Below are positions 27,550 to 35,512 of a stretch of 64,000 bases of DNA, one piece after another; the first letter of the stretch is position 1, and each line of letters starts with the position of its first letter. This DNA is from DASRQK01 sp964436635 (GTDB lineage Bacteria > Bacteroidota > Bacteroidia > Sphingobacteriales > Sphingobacteriaceae), in NCBI GenBank assembly GCA_964436635.1, contig CAYTDM010000007.1, positions 25,787-89,786 on the forward strand, read 5' to 3'. Under the pieces are notes generated by a model that saw nothing but the letters and a program-made list of their open reading frames with translations, searched no databases and was not told the DNA's origin. A program made the position numbers and the translations under genes.

Positions 27550-27646
27550 TTTATATGCTCCCAACATTGGGACAGGAATTGGCACCGTTGCTTTTCGCTG
27601 GTTGCCAGTGGGTCATCGAGCCAGTCTCTCGCCACTTCTTTATAAA
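27550..27646 (-). promoter_or_regulatory. SAM-I (S-box) riboswitch aptamer
   Basis: On the minus strand the conserved core is present in order: AGTGGCGAGAGACTGGCTCG, then GATGACCC-CTGGCAACC, then CGGTGCCAATTCCTG. P1 is TTTATA (27646-27641) pairing with TATAAA (27555-27550). This matches the S-box consensus closely. It lies 23 bases after a strong promoter and about 350 bases before metY, and should turn the metY-metX(-hom) genes off when S-adenosylmethionine is high. Confidence 0.93.
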
Positions 27647-27674
27647 CCAAGCCAAATGAGGTCTTGGAATGGCA

Positions 27675-27705
27675 CAAATGTATTCATTTTTTTATTCGCT
27701 CCAAA
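27675..27705 (-). promoter_or_regulatory. promoter of the SAM-riboswitch/methionine transcript
   Basis: TTTG (27705-27702), a 19-base spacer and TACATTTG (27682-27675) on the minus strand form an exact match to the Bacteroidota consensus. Transcription would start about 25 bases before P1 of the aptamer. Confidence 0.8.
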
Positions 27706-27735
27706 TTTTTTTATGATTTTCTTTAAATTAATCCT

Positions 27736-27743
27736 TAACATTG
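27736..27743 (+). promoter_or_regulatory. -7 box of rsmI
   Basis: TAACATTG has one mismatch to TAnnTTTG. Only four bases separate it from the ATG at 27748, so the transcript would be leaderless or nearly so. Confidence 0.4.
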
Positions 27744-27747
27744 CATC

Positions 27748-28464
27748 ATGCTATATCTGGTACCCACCCCCATTGGAAATTTAGAGGACATTACATTTAG
27801 AGCATTAAAAGTGCTTAAAGAAGCCGATATGGTTTTAGCGGAAGATACCCGCGTAAGCAGCAAACTTTTAAAACACTTTGAAATAGATACTAAATTATAT
27901 GCACATCACCAGCACAATGAACATAAAGCTGTCAGTGAAGTGATTCGGTGGTTAAAAGAAGGAAAAAAAGTTGCATTAATTTCTGATGCAGGCACTCCGG
28001 GAATATCTGACCCTGGATTTTTATTAGTGCGCGAAGCGATTAAAAATGATATAGAAATTATCTGTCTACCAGGTGCGACTGCATTTGTGCCGGCATTGGT
28101 TCAATCTGGGTTGCCCAATGATCGTTTTACTTTTGAAGGCTTTTTACCTGTTAAAAAAGGAAGGCAAACTCATCTAAAAAGCCTAATAAACGAAGAAAGA
28201 ACGATGATTTTTTACGAATCTCCTCATCGATTATTGAAAACCATTGAAGAGTTTATTGCTTATTTCGGAGAAGATCGGCCAGTGAGCGTTTCCAGGGAGA
28301 TTTCTAAGATGTTTGAAGAAACAAGGCGCGGCACTTTAAAAGAGGCTTATGCATATTTTAGTGAAAATCCCATTCGAGGGGAATTTGTGATTTGCGTAGC
28401 AGGATTAGATAGTAAAGAGAAAAAAAAGCAAGAAAAAGCGGATAAATCGTCTAAAAAATTATAA
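27748..28464 (+). CDS. rsmI: 16S rRNA (cytidine-1402-2'-O)-methyltransferase
   Basis: SAM-dependent methyltransferase that 2'-O-methylates C1402 in the decoding centre of 16S rRNA. It has 238 residues of the tetrapyrrole-methylase fold. The signature is LVPTPIGNLEDITFRAL at the N-terminus, followed by AEDTRVSSKLLKH and SDAGTPGISDPG (about 80-91). PGATAFVPALVQSGLP lies in the middle and FYESPHRLLKT after residue 150. A lysine-rich tail ends the protein. It is followed after 8 bases by lnt and is probably co-transcribed. Confidence 0.96.
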   Translation: MLYLVPTPIGNLEDITFRALKVLKEADMVLAEDTRVSSKLLKHFEIDTKLYAHHQHNEHKAVSEVIRWLKEGKKVALISDAGTPGISDPGFLLVREAIKNDIEIICLPGATAFVPALVQSGLPNDRFTFEGFLPVKKGRQTHLKSLINEERTMIFYESPHRLLKTIEEFIAYFGEDRPVSVSREISKMFEETRRGTLKEAYAYFSENPIRGEFVICVAGLDSKEKKKQEKADKSSKKL

Positions 28465-28472
28465 GCAATAAA

Positions 28473-30101
28473 ATGAAAGAATTTTCGAAATCACCTTATG
28501 GCTTAGCTGTTTTAAGTGCTGTTTTATTGTGGTTATCTTGGCCTCCACTCCCGTATACTGGCGTGATTCTACTGGTTGCTTTTATGCCGCTATTATGGGG
28601 GATTGAAAAAGTGATTCGTAGTGATTCCTCAAAAAAGGGTAAAAAAATCTTTTTAGTGAGTGGTGTAACGGCGATTCTTTGGAATACTTCGTGTATTTAT
28701 TGGGTATATAATTCGATCTCCGAAGTGATGCCCGTGTATGCGGCCATTCCTATTTCAATGATTCCTTTCGGACTGGCTGCGCTTTTGATGGCGCTGGCTT
28801 TTAGAGCCTATTATGAACTTCGAAAATATACTTCTATTTACATTTCATTAGTAGGATTTGCAGGATGTTGGATCGCGTATGAATACTTACACCAATCTTG
28901 GGACCTTGCTTTTCCATGGATGACTTTAGGGAATGGATTTGCGAGTACGATTGACCTGATTCAATGGTATGAATTTACGGGCGTATATGGAGGAACCGTT
29001 TGGATTTTATTAATCAACGCACTGGGATTTTTAACGTTTTTGGCCAAAAAAGACGGATTGACGAAAGAAGCCAAGCGAAATCTGTCCATCGCATTAAATT
29101 TTTGTCTATTCGTTCCAGTGTTGGTGTCTTTATACATTTTTAACACGTATGAAGAAAAGGTAAATCCATCCGAGGTAGTGGTGGTACAACCGAATATTGA
29201 ACCTTATGCTAAATTTGGGACCATTCCTCCAGAAGCACAAATCGATCAACTCATCGAACTTTCTGAATCGGTCGCATTGCCGAATACTGAATTTATCATC
29301 TGGCCGGAAACAGCGATCGCTCATTCTTTTGGATACGATGAAGATACCTTTAGATCGCATCCTGTGTTTTATAAGTTGCAAAATTTCCTAACAAATTATA
29401 AAAATGCCAGCCTCGTTTCTGGGATAGAATCTTTCAAAATTTATCAAGAACCACTGACCCTTACGGCTCGAGAGTGGGACGGCGTGTTTTATGACCATTT
29501 TAACGCGGTTGTGTTAACAGAAAATTCTGCTGAACTACAATTTTATCATAAATCGAAATTAGTACCTGGTGTAGAAAAATTACCATTTGGGACAGCGTTA
29601 AGTTTTATGAAGCCATTATTTAAGGCATTTGGGGGAACCACAGGAGGGTACGGCTCTCAAGACGAACCTTCAGTTTTATATGCACAAAGTGGAATTGGCG
29701 TGGCCCCAGTCATTTGTTATGAGTCCATTTGGGGAAATTACGTAGGTAAATACGTACAACAAGGCGCACAATTTATTTCCATCGTTACCAACGATGGCTG
29801 GTGGGGAAATACATCTGGGAAAGACCAACATTTTGACTATGCTCGATTAAGAGCTGTAGAAACACGTAGATGGGTCGCAAGAGCAGCGAACACGGGAATA
29901 TCAGGATTTATCAACCAGCGAGGGGATGTCATTCAAAAAACCGAATGGTGGGTTCCAGCAGCACAACGTCAAGAAATCAATTTAAATGAAGAGCTGACTT
30001 TCTATGTACGCCATGGGGATTATATCGCCTATTTATTTATCCTGATTGGAATAGGCGCGTTGATATTTGTGTTGTTCAGGCGATTTGCTTCGCGCAAATA
30101 A
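28473..30101 (+). CDS. lnt: apolipoprotein N-acyltransferase
   Basis: Adds the third acyl chain to the N-terminal cysteine of lipoproteins at the inner membrane. It has 542 residues with about six N-terminal helices, a periplasmic nitrilase-like domain and a last helix before the C-terminus. The nitrilase triad is in place: Glu279 in IIWPETA, Lys361 in YHKSKLVPGVEKLPFG and Cys415 in VICYES. NDGWWGNTSGKDQH matches the family. It follows rsmI by 8 bases. Substrates in this window would include the S41 and M43 lipoproteins. Confidence 0.95.
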   Translation: MKEFSKSPYGLAVLSAVLLWLSWPPLPYTGVILLVAFMPLLWGIEKVIRSDSSKKGKKIFLVSGVTAILWNTSCIYWVYNSISEVMPVYAAIPISMIPFGLAALLMALAFRAYYELRKYTSIYISLVGFAGCWIAYEYLHQSWDLAFPWMTLGNGFASTIDLIQWYEFTGVYGGTVWILLINALGFLTFLAKKDGLTKEAKRNLSIALNFCLFVPVLVSLYIFNTYEEKVNPSEVVVVQPNIEPYAKFGTIPPEAQIDQLIELSESVALPNTEFIIWPETAIAHSFGYDEDTFRSHPVFYKLQNFLTNYKNASLVSGIESFKIYQEPLTLTAREWDGVFYDHFNAVVLTENSAELQFYHKSKLVPGVEKLPFGTALSFMKPLFKAFGGTTGGYGSQDEPSVLYAQSGIGVAPVICYESIWGNYVGKYVQQGAQFISIVTNDGWWGNTSGKDQHFDYARLRAVETRRWVARAANTGISGFINQRGDVIQKTEWWVPAAQRQEINLNEELTFYVRHGDYIAYLFILIGIGALIFVLFRRFASRK

Positions 30102-30113
30102 TTGAAATTCCCT

Positions 30114-30121
30114 TATCTTTG
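30114..30121 (+). promoter_or_regulatory. -7 box of the cysteine desulfurase gene
   Basis: TATCTTTG is an exact TAnnTTTG match with only four bases before the ATG at 30126, implying a leaderless or nearly leaderless mRNA. A -33 element at the usual distance is not evident. Confidence 0.5.
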
Positions 30122-30125
30122 TAAG

Positions 30126-31262
30126 ATGCAAATATATTTAGATAATGCAGCCACCACTCCATTAGACCCGGCCGTGATCCAGGTCATGATGGAAACGATG
30201 CAAAGTGAATTTGGCAACCCATCCTCCATCCATGCGCATGGAAGAAGGGTAAAAACGATTATTGAAAAAGCCAGAAGAACGGTCGCTGGATTATTAAATG
30301 CGGCTCCAGCAGAAATATTTTTCACCTCGGGGGGAACCGAAGCAGACAATTTTGCCATCGTACGAGCTGTGGAAGATTTTCAAATCGAACACATCATTAC
30401 GACTCCATTAGAACATCATGCTGTTTTACATACTATAGAAGCTTTACAAAAAACAAAGCCCTTAAAAGTTTCCTATCTAAGTGTTGATCAGGAAGGACAC
30501 ATTGACTTGGGAGAACTCACAGATTTATTGCGAAGCAATGCACGTTCCTTAGTCTCCATTATGCATGGAAATAATGAAATCGGAACTTTGAATAATGTGC
30601 AAGCCATCGGCGAAATCTGTCAGGAATTTGATGCAATATTCCATTCAGATACGGTCCAAACCATGGGACATTACAAACACGATCTTCAAGTTTTAAACGC
30701 GAATTTCATAACGGGTGCCGCGCATAAATTCCATGGCCCAAAGGGTGTAGGTTTCCTATATATTAAGCAAAACACTAAAATTCAACCTCTTATTCATGGA
30801 GGCGCGCAAGAAAGGAATATGCGTGGAGGGACTGAAAATGTGTATGGTATCGTAGGCCTTGCGAAAGCGCTTGAAATCGCCTACGAACACATGGAAACGG
30901 ATCATAAGTACATTCAATCGCTTAAATCGTACATGATAGACCGCTTAAAAGAAGAAATTCCTGGCGTCGCTTTCAATGGAGATATTCGTCCAGAACACAG
31001 TTTATACACGGTACTGAATGCTTCATTTCCATGCACTGACTTAGCCGATATGTTGCTTTTCAATTTAGACATTGCAGGCATTTGTGTGTCAGGAGGAAGT
31101 GCGTGTAGTTCAGGCACCAATATCGGATCGCATGTGTTGACAGCGATCCAATCGGACGCAGAACGGCCGAGTGTGCGATTTTCTTTTTCCAAATACAATA
31201 CCAAGGACGAAATCGATGTGGTGATTGCGAAGCTGAAAGACATTTGCAAGCAACACGCTTAA
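30126..31262 (+). CDS. cysteine desulfurase (NifS/IscS family)
   Basis: PLP enzyme that takes sulfur from cysteine for Fe-S clusters and thiolation. It has 378 residues from the ATG at 30126; the frame also opens at a TTG at 30102, but MQIYLDNAATTPLD is the family start and the -7 box lies between the two. Lys201 in GAAHKFHGPKG binds PLP. The persulfide-carrying Cys327 is in SGGSACSSG, the long-loop class I form. No isc/suf genes are adjacent. The stop codon lies in the first unit of a 19-bp repeat array shared with the convergent TPR gene. Confidence 0.92.
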   Translation: MQIYLDNAATTPLDPAVIQVMMETMQSEFGNPSSIHAHGRRVKTIIEKARRTVAGLLNAAPAEIFFTSGGTEADNFAIVRAVEDFQIEHIITTPLEHHAVLHTIEALQKTKPLKVSYLSVDQEGHIDLGELTDLLRSNARSLVSIMHGNNEIGTLNNVQAIGEICQEFDAIFHSDTVQTMGHYKHDLQVLNANFITGAAHKFHGPKGVGFLYIKQNTKIQPLIHGGAQERNMRGGTENVYGIVGLAKALEIAYEHMETDHKYIQSLKSYMIDRLKEEIPGVAFNGDIRPEHSLYTVLNASFPCTDLADMLLFNLDIAGICVSGGSACSSGTNIGSHVLTAIQSDAERPSVRFSFSKYNTKDEIDVVIAKLKDICKQHA

Positions 31263-31365
31263 TTCAAATAAACACGGTTAATTCATTTAAACGCGTTTAA
31301 TCGGAATATACATGGTTACCCCCGAATTTACACGGTTAATCTGAATATACGCGTTTAATCCATTA
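31253..31365. repeat. 19-bp degenerate tandem array from stop codon to stop codon
   Basis: About six units of 17-21 bp begin near 31253, 31272, 31291, 31310, 31330 and 31349, with consensus ACrCGsTTAATCnGAATwTA. The first contains the stop of the cysteine desulfurase gene and the last the stop of the convergent TPR gene, so the array fills the whole gap between them. Confidence 0.75.
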
Positions 31366-31669
31366 ACAGGTCAAGTGCGCCTCGAAGCTCGTTAAACGCG
31401 TGGCGATCGCCGATTTTTTTCGCTATTTCCAAGCCTTTTTCATAGGTAGAAATGGCTGATTCTGTCGCGGAACGCTCTTCGTAAAGTTTACCCAAATGGT
31501 AATAGGTGCCTACATAATCTGGAAATTGTTGAACGATCCACTCAAACTTTTCTTGGGCTTTATTTAATTCCCCTATTTTCAACCATTCACTTGCTAATGC
31601 ATAATGGAGAAAGGGATCATTCGGTGTTTCCTGTATAAAAGCGTTTAATTTTTCTATGCGTGATTCCAT
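31355..31669 (-). CDS. small TPR protein
   Basis: A 104-residue soluble protein made of about two and a half tetratricopeptide repeats (DPFLHYALASEWLKIGELNKAQ, then VGTYYHLGKLYEERSATESAI, then a capping helix). It is a likely protein-protein interaction module; the partner is unknown. It has no signal peptide. Divergent from etfB, with its own -7 box TAAGTTTG (31692-31699 on the minus strand). Its stop codon is part of the repeat array shared with the cysteine desulfurase gene. Confidence 0.8.
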   Translation of the reverse strand: MESRIEKLNAFIQETPNDPFLHYALASEWLKIGELNKAQEKFEWIVQQFPDYVGTYYHLGKLYEERSATESAISTYEKGLEIAKKIGDRHAFNELRGALDLLMD

Positions 31670-31691
31670 TTTTAATCAAATCTTCGTGATA

Positions 31692-31699
31692 CAAACTTA
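31692..31699 (-). promoter_or_regulatory. -7 box of the small TPR gene
   Basis: TAAGTTTG on the minus strand matches TAnnTTTG, 22 bases before the ATG. Confidence 0.5.
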
Positions 31700-31725
31700 A
31701 AAATTTTTATTTCAGGACCCTCACA

Positions 31726-31757
31726 TATGGTAAAAACAAATTTTTATTTTAAGTTTG
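31726..31757 (+). promoter_or_regulatory. promoter of etfBA
   Basis: TATG (31726-31729), a 20-base spacer and TAAGTTTG (31750-31757). The leader is about 18 bases to the etfB ATG. Confidence 0.6.
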
Positions 31758-31780
31758 TAGAAACATAAAAAGCAAACATA

Positions 31781-32518
31781 ATGAAGATATTAGTATGTGT
31801 AAGTAATGTGCCAGACACCACCTCGAAAATTACTTTTTCCGAGAATAATACGGTGTTCAATTCGGCCGGAGTGCAATATATCGTAAATCCTTATGATGAA
31901 ATTGCTTTATCTAAAGCGATTGGTCTAATTGAAGCAAACGGGGGCAGTGTTACCGTCATCAATGTGGGAGATGTGAGTACAGAAGCAAGTATTCGTAAAG
32001 CATTGGCAACGGGTGCAGACGATGCGGTTCGAATCAATGCAAATCCAAGGGATGCATGGTTTGTAGCAAATCAAATCGCTCAATATGCAAAAGCAGAACA
32101 ATTTGATTTAATCTTAACCGGCAAAGAATCTATTGACTATAATGGCTCACAAGTCGCTTCTTATTTAGGGGAATTATTAAATATCCCATCCATTTCATCG
32201 GCAAAAAAGATCGATGTTAGTGGAAACTCGGCGACCATCGAACGAGAAATCGAAGGTGGAAAAGAAGTACTGACTGTTTCCTTGCCTTTTGTGGCTGGAA
32301 CGGGTGAAGGGGTAGCAGAAGTTCGCATCCCAAATATGCGCGGAATTATGAGCGCCAGAACGAAACCTTTAAAAGTGGTGGAACCAGCGGAAGTAGAAAC
32401 CTTATCGAAAATCGTTTCCTATGAAACTCCTGCCCCAAGAGGTACTGTGACGTTAGTCGATGCAGGAAATGTAGAAGAACTGGTTTCTTTGCTTCATAAT
32501 AAAGCCCGCGTTATTTAA
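31781..32518 (+). CDS. etfB: electron transfer flavoprotein beta subunit
   Basis: Beta subunit of the FAD/AMP-binding heterodimer that passes electrons from acyl-CoA dehydrogenases to ETF-quinone oxidoreductase. It has 245 residues. The N-terminal VSNVPDTTSKI and the segment NPYDEIALSKAIGL fit the family. ATGADDAVRI and LTGKESIDYNGSQVASYLGE (AMP-binding/signature region, about 110-130) are clear. etfA follows after 109 bases. Forms the complex with EtfA; the acyl-CoA dehydrogenase-like gene at 5.4 kb is not necessarily a partner. Confidence 0.96.
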   Translation: MKILVCVSNVPDTTSKITFSENNTVFNSAGVQYIVNPYDEIALSKAIGLIEANGGSVTVINVGDVSTEASIRKALATGADDAVRINANPRDAWFVANQIAQYAKAEQFDLILTGKESIDYNGSQVASYLGELLNIPSISSAKKIDVSGNSATIEREIEGGKEVLTVSLPFVAGTGEGVAEVRIPNMRGIMSARTKPLKVVEPAEVETLSKIVSYETPAPRGTVTLVDAGNVEELVSLLHNKARVI

Positions 32519-32627
32519 TAAGGTGAACGAACAAGGAGTGTTTGCGCTGAGCGATAAATAAGAAGTTGCGCAGCAAATAACCCAATGAGAAAAACGATCG
32601 GTCTCGATCCATTTAAAAAAGATAAGT

Positions 32628-33602
32628 ATGTCAGTTTTAGTATATGTAGAAAATACAGATGGAAATTTTAAAAAATCCGTCTATGAGGTAGTTTCTTACG
32701 CAAAATCCATCGCGGATTTAGTGGGAGGAAAATTAACAGCCATTTCCATTGGAGATGTGGCAGAGAGTGAATTGGAGAAATTAGGCGTTTATGGTGCATC
32801 TGAAGTACTAAACGTTTCCAATGCACAATTAAAGCAATTCATTAATCAAGCGTATGCTTCTGTCATTGCAGCGGCTGCGGATAAAGTGGGAGCGAATACA
32901 GTGGTGCTATCGAATTCTTTTAGTGGAAAAGGGTTGGCTCCTCGTATCGCGGCTAAAATGAATGCGGGATTAGCTGATGGAGCAGTTTCTTTGCCTGTTC
33001 TGAATGGAAATGCGTTCAATATCAAGAAAACTGCATTTTCAGGTAAAGCATTTGCACAGGTTGAGTTAATTTCTGATAAAAAAGTAATCGCTTTGAACCC
33101 AAATTCTTACGAAGTGAAAGAAGTAGGTGGATCCGCAGCGGTGTCGAGCTTTAGCCCTGAAATCCATGCACAGGATTTAAGCACAGTCATCAATGAAATT
33201 GTTCGTGCAACTGATAAAGTTTCCTTGCCAGACGCTGAAATCGTTGTTTCTGCAGGTAGAGGTATGAAAGGTCCTGAAAATTGGGGGATGATCGAGGAAT
33301 TAGCTGAAGTATTAGGTGCAGCGACCGCATGTTCTAAACCAGTATCCGATGCAGGTTGGCGTCCACACTCTGAGCACGTAGGCCAAACTGGAATTGCTGT
33401 CAGCCCGAATTTGTATATTGCGATTGGAATTTCTGGAGCGATTCAGCATTTGGCTGGCGTGAGTTCTTCGAAAACGATTGTGGTAATTAACAAAGATCCA
33501 GAAGCGCCTTTCTTCAAGGTAGCGGATTATGGAATTGTGGGGGATGCATTTGACATTGTTCCAAAATTAACTGCTGCCATTCGTGCCCATAAAGGCAACT
33601 AG
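32628..33602 (+). CDS. etfA: electron transfer flavoprotein alpha subunit
   Basis: FAD-binding partner of EtfB, 324 residues. The C-terminal FAD domain shows VSAGRGMKGPENWGMIEELAE, then KPVSDAGWRPHSEHVGQTG, LYIAIGISGAIQHLAG and INKDPEAPFFKVADYGIVGD, a complete family signature. The N-terminal domain is the usual Rossmann-like half. The 109-base gap after etfB carries no clear promoter, so co-transcription is likely. The downstream nuclease gene starts 24 bases after the stop. Confidence 0.96.
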   Translation: MSVLVYVENTDGNFKKSVYEVVSYAKSIADLVGGKLTAISIGDVAESELEKLGVYGASEVLNVSNAQLKQFINQAYASVIAAAADKVGANTVVLSNSFSGKGLAPRIAAKMNAGLADGAVSLPVLNGNAFNIKKTAFSGKAFAQVELISDKKVIALNPNSYEVKEVGGSAAVSSFSPEIHAQDLSTVINEIVRATDKVSLPDAEIVVSAGRGMKGPENWGMIEELAEVLGAATACSKPVSDAGWRPHSEHVGQTGIAVSPNLYIAIGISGAIQHLAGVSSSKTIVVINKDPEAPFFKVADYGIVGDAFDIVPKLTAAIRAHKGN

Positions 33603-33626
33603 TTGTTTTCTAATAGAAAATGGGAT

Positions 33627-34241
33627 ATGGCACAGATGAAAAAAATTAAATTGGAAATCGTAGGGCTTTCACACAGCCAAACTCAATCTGGAGCGTATGC
33701 TTTGGTGTTAGGTGAAGTGGATGGCAAACGGAGATTACCGGTGATTATCGGTGGTTTTGAGGCACAAGCGATCGCCATTGAAATTGAAAAAATGACTCCA
33801 AGCCGGCCTTTGACTCATGATTTATTCAAAACACTTGCCGAAAAATTCCAAATAAAAGTAGATGAAGTCATTATTTACAATTTAGTAAATGGGATTTTCT
33901 ATGCAAAATTAATTTGTGGAAGGGACGGGGAAAAAGTTGAAATAGATGCTCGTACATCCGACGCGATCGCTCTGGCTGTCCGTTTTGATGTTCCCATTTA
34001 TACCTTTGAATTTTTATTATCATCCTCTGGAGTCATTATTGAGGATGGAGAGATGGCTTTCCTGGAAAATCTCGAAGGGACTACAGTCGGTCCAGAAGTC
34101 ACTCCCTCTACCGAACCATTACCCCTTTCAAAAATGACAGACGCACAGTTGGAAGATAGCCTCATTAAGGCCATCGAAAATGAATCGTATGAAAAGGCCG
34201 CGAAAATTCGCGACGAAATCAGTAAAAGGAAATCAAATTAA
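33627..34241 (+). CDS. bifunctional nuclease family protein with UVR motif
   Basis: BFN/DUF151-domain protein of 204 residues (an ATG at 33636 is also possible; the TTG at 33603 is unlikely). The N-terminal domain shows LPVIIGGFEAQAIAIEIE and TPSRPLTHDLF, then RTSDAIALAVRFDVPIY, the conserved core. The last 35 residues (DAQLEDSLIKAIENESYEKAAKIRDEIS) are a UVR (UvrB/UvrC-type) helical motif. The domain is linked to nuclease activity in plants and bacteria, but the role in Bacteroidota is not established. Probably in the etf transcript. Confidence 0.85.
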   Translation: MAQMKKIKLEIVGLSHSQTQSGAYALVLGEVDGKRRLPVIIGGFEAQAIAIEIEKMTPSRPLTHDLFKTLAEKFQIKVDEVIIYNLVNGIFYAKLICGRDGEKVEIDARTSDAIALAVRFDVPIYTFEFLLSSSGVIIEDGEMAFLENLEGTTVGPEVTPSTEPLPLSKMTDAQLEDSLIKAIENESYEKAAKIRDEISKRKSN

Positions 34242-34271
34242 TTAATCAGTTCAAACTAAACCGTCGAAAAA

Positions 34272-35504
34272 ATGTCGACAAAAATTAGACTAACGGCCTT
34301 GAGTTTCATGCAGTTTTTTGTGTGGGGCTCTTGGCTGATCTCTTTAGGAGGATACATGGGAGCCAATCTGGGTTTCTCTGGTTTACAAATTGGATCCGTG
34401 TATGCAACCATGGGAATTGCATCCGTGTTTATGCCGGGTCTTTTAGGGATTATTGCGGATCGCTGGGTGAATGCCGAGCGTGTATTAGGTGTAGCACATA
34501 TTTTGGGGGCCGTTGCACTTATTGGAGTGGCCAACGTGACTGAGTTTTCTACATTTTATACTTTAATGCTGATTAATTCCCTGTTTTACATGCCAACCAT
34601 CGCACTTTCCAACTCCGTTTGCTACAATGTGCTTTCGCAAAAGAAATACGATGTAGTAAAAGATTTTCCTCCTATTCGTGTTTGGGGTACCGTTGGATTT
34701 ATTGCTGCTATGTGGGCTGTGGATTTAATGGGCTGGACAAAAAGCGTGAATCAATTATATTTGGCTTCTTCGGTAGGCGTTTTAATTGGGTTATATGCAT
34801 TTACTATCCCTCCTTCTCCTCCATTTAAAGATATCACGCGTAAAAAAACCTTAGCATCTTCGTTAGGTTTAGACGCCCTCGTGTTATTTAAGGAAAAAAG
34901 AATGTTAGTGTTTTTCATTTTCTCCTTATTATTAGGTGCGGCTCTGCAAATCACTAATGCCTTTGGCGGTCCGTTCTTAGATGACTTTAAGACTTCGTAC
35001 CCGGATTCATTTGGGGTAAAACATCCAAACTTATTATTGTCGATTTCTCAAATTTCCGAGACCTTTTTTATTTTATTGATTCCATTCTTTTTAACCCGTT
35101 TTGGAATTAAAAACGTGATTTTATTTAGCATCATTGCTTGGGCATTACGCTTTGGATTGTTTGGATTAGGTAATCCAGCAGATAAATTGTACTTGCTCGT
35201 TCTTTCGATGATTATTTACGGAATGGCCTTTGACTTCTTTAATATTTCTGGTTCCTTATTCGTGGAAAAAGAAGCAGACCCAAGTATACGTTCCAGTGCA
35301 CAAGGCCTATTTATGATTATGACGAATGGATTTGGAGCTATTTTAGGCGGTTTAGGAAGTGGATGGGTAGTTGACTTTTTTACAAACGCAGAGGGAATTC
35401 GTGATTGGCAAAACATTTGGTTTACTTTTGCCGGATATGCGTGTATATTAATGATTATTTTCCCATTTGTGTTTCGATATAAACAAAAAACGGTTGAAAA
35501 CTAG
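34272..35504 (+). CDS. nucleoside:H+ symporter-type MFS transporter
   Basis: Inner-membrane transporter of 410 residues with twelve helices. MQFFVWGSWLISLGGYMG at the N-terminus and IGGL-type loops match the NupG/XapB nucleoside permease family, with RVWGTVGFIAAMWAV (about 136-150) as a typical segment. It probably imports nucleosides by proton symport; the substrate is inferred. mscS begins 8 bases after its stop. It lies in the etfBA-nuclease direction with a 30-base gap upstream and no clear promoter. Confidence 0.85.
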   Translation: MSTKIRLTALSFMQFFVWGSWLISLGGYMGANLGFSGLQIGSVYATMGIASVFMPGLLGIIADRWVNAERVLGVAHILGAVALIGVANVTEFSTFYTLMLINSLFYMPTIALSNSVCYNVLSQKKYDVVKDFPPIRVWGTVGFIAAMWAVDLMGWTKSVNQLYLASSVGVLIGLYAFTIPPSPPFKDITRKKTLASSLGLDALVLFKEKRMLVFFIFSLLLGAALQITNAFGGPFLDDFKTSYPDSFGVKHPNLLLSISQISETFFILLIPFFLTRFGIKNVILFSIIAWALRFGLFGLGNPADKLYLLVLSMIIYGMAFDFFNISGSLFVEKEADPSIRSSAQGLFMIMTNGFGAILGGLGSGWVVDFFTNAEGIRDWQNIWFTFAGYACILMIIFPFVFRYKQKTVEN

Positions 35505-35512
35505 TTAATTAA

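Noticed and set aside
27465..27784. Plus-strand ORFs of 64 and 86 codons upstream of rsmI
   Set aside because: They are the reverse complement of the SAM riboswitch and its promoter, which fully explain the sequence.
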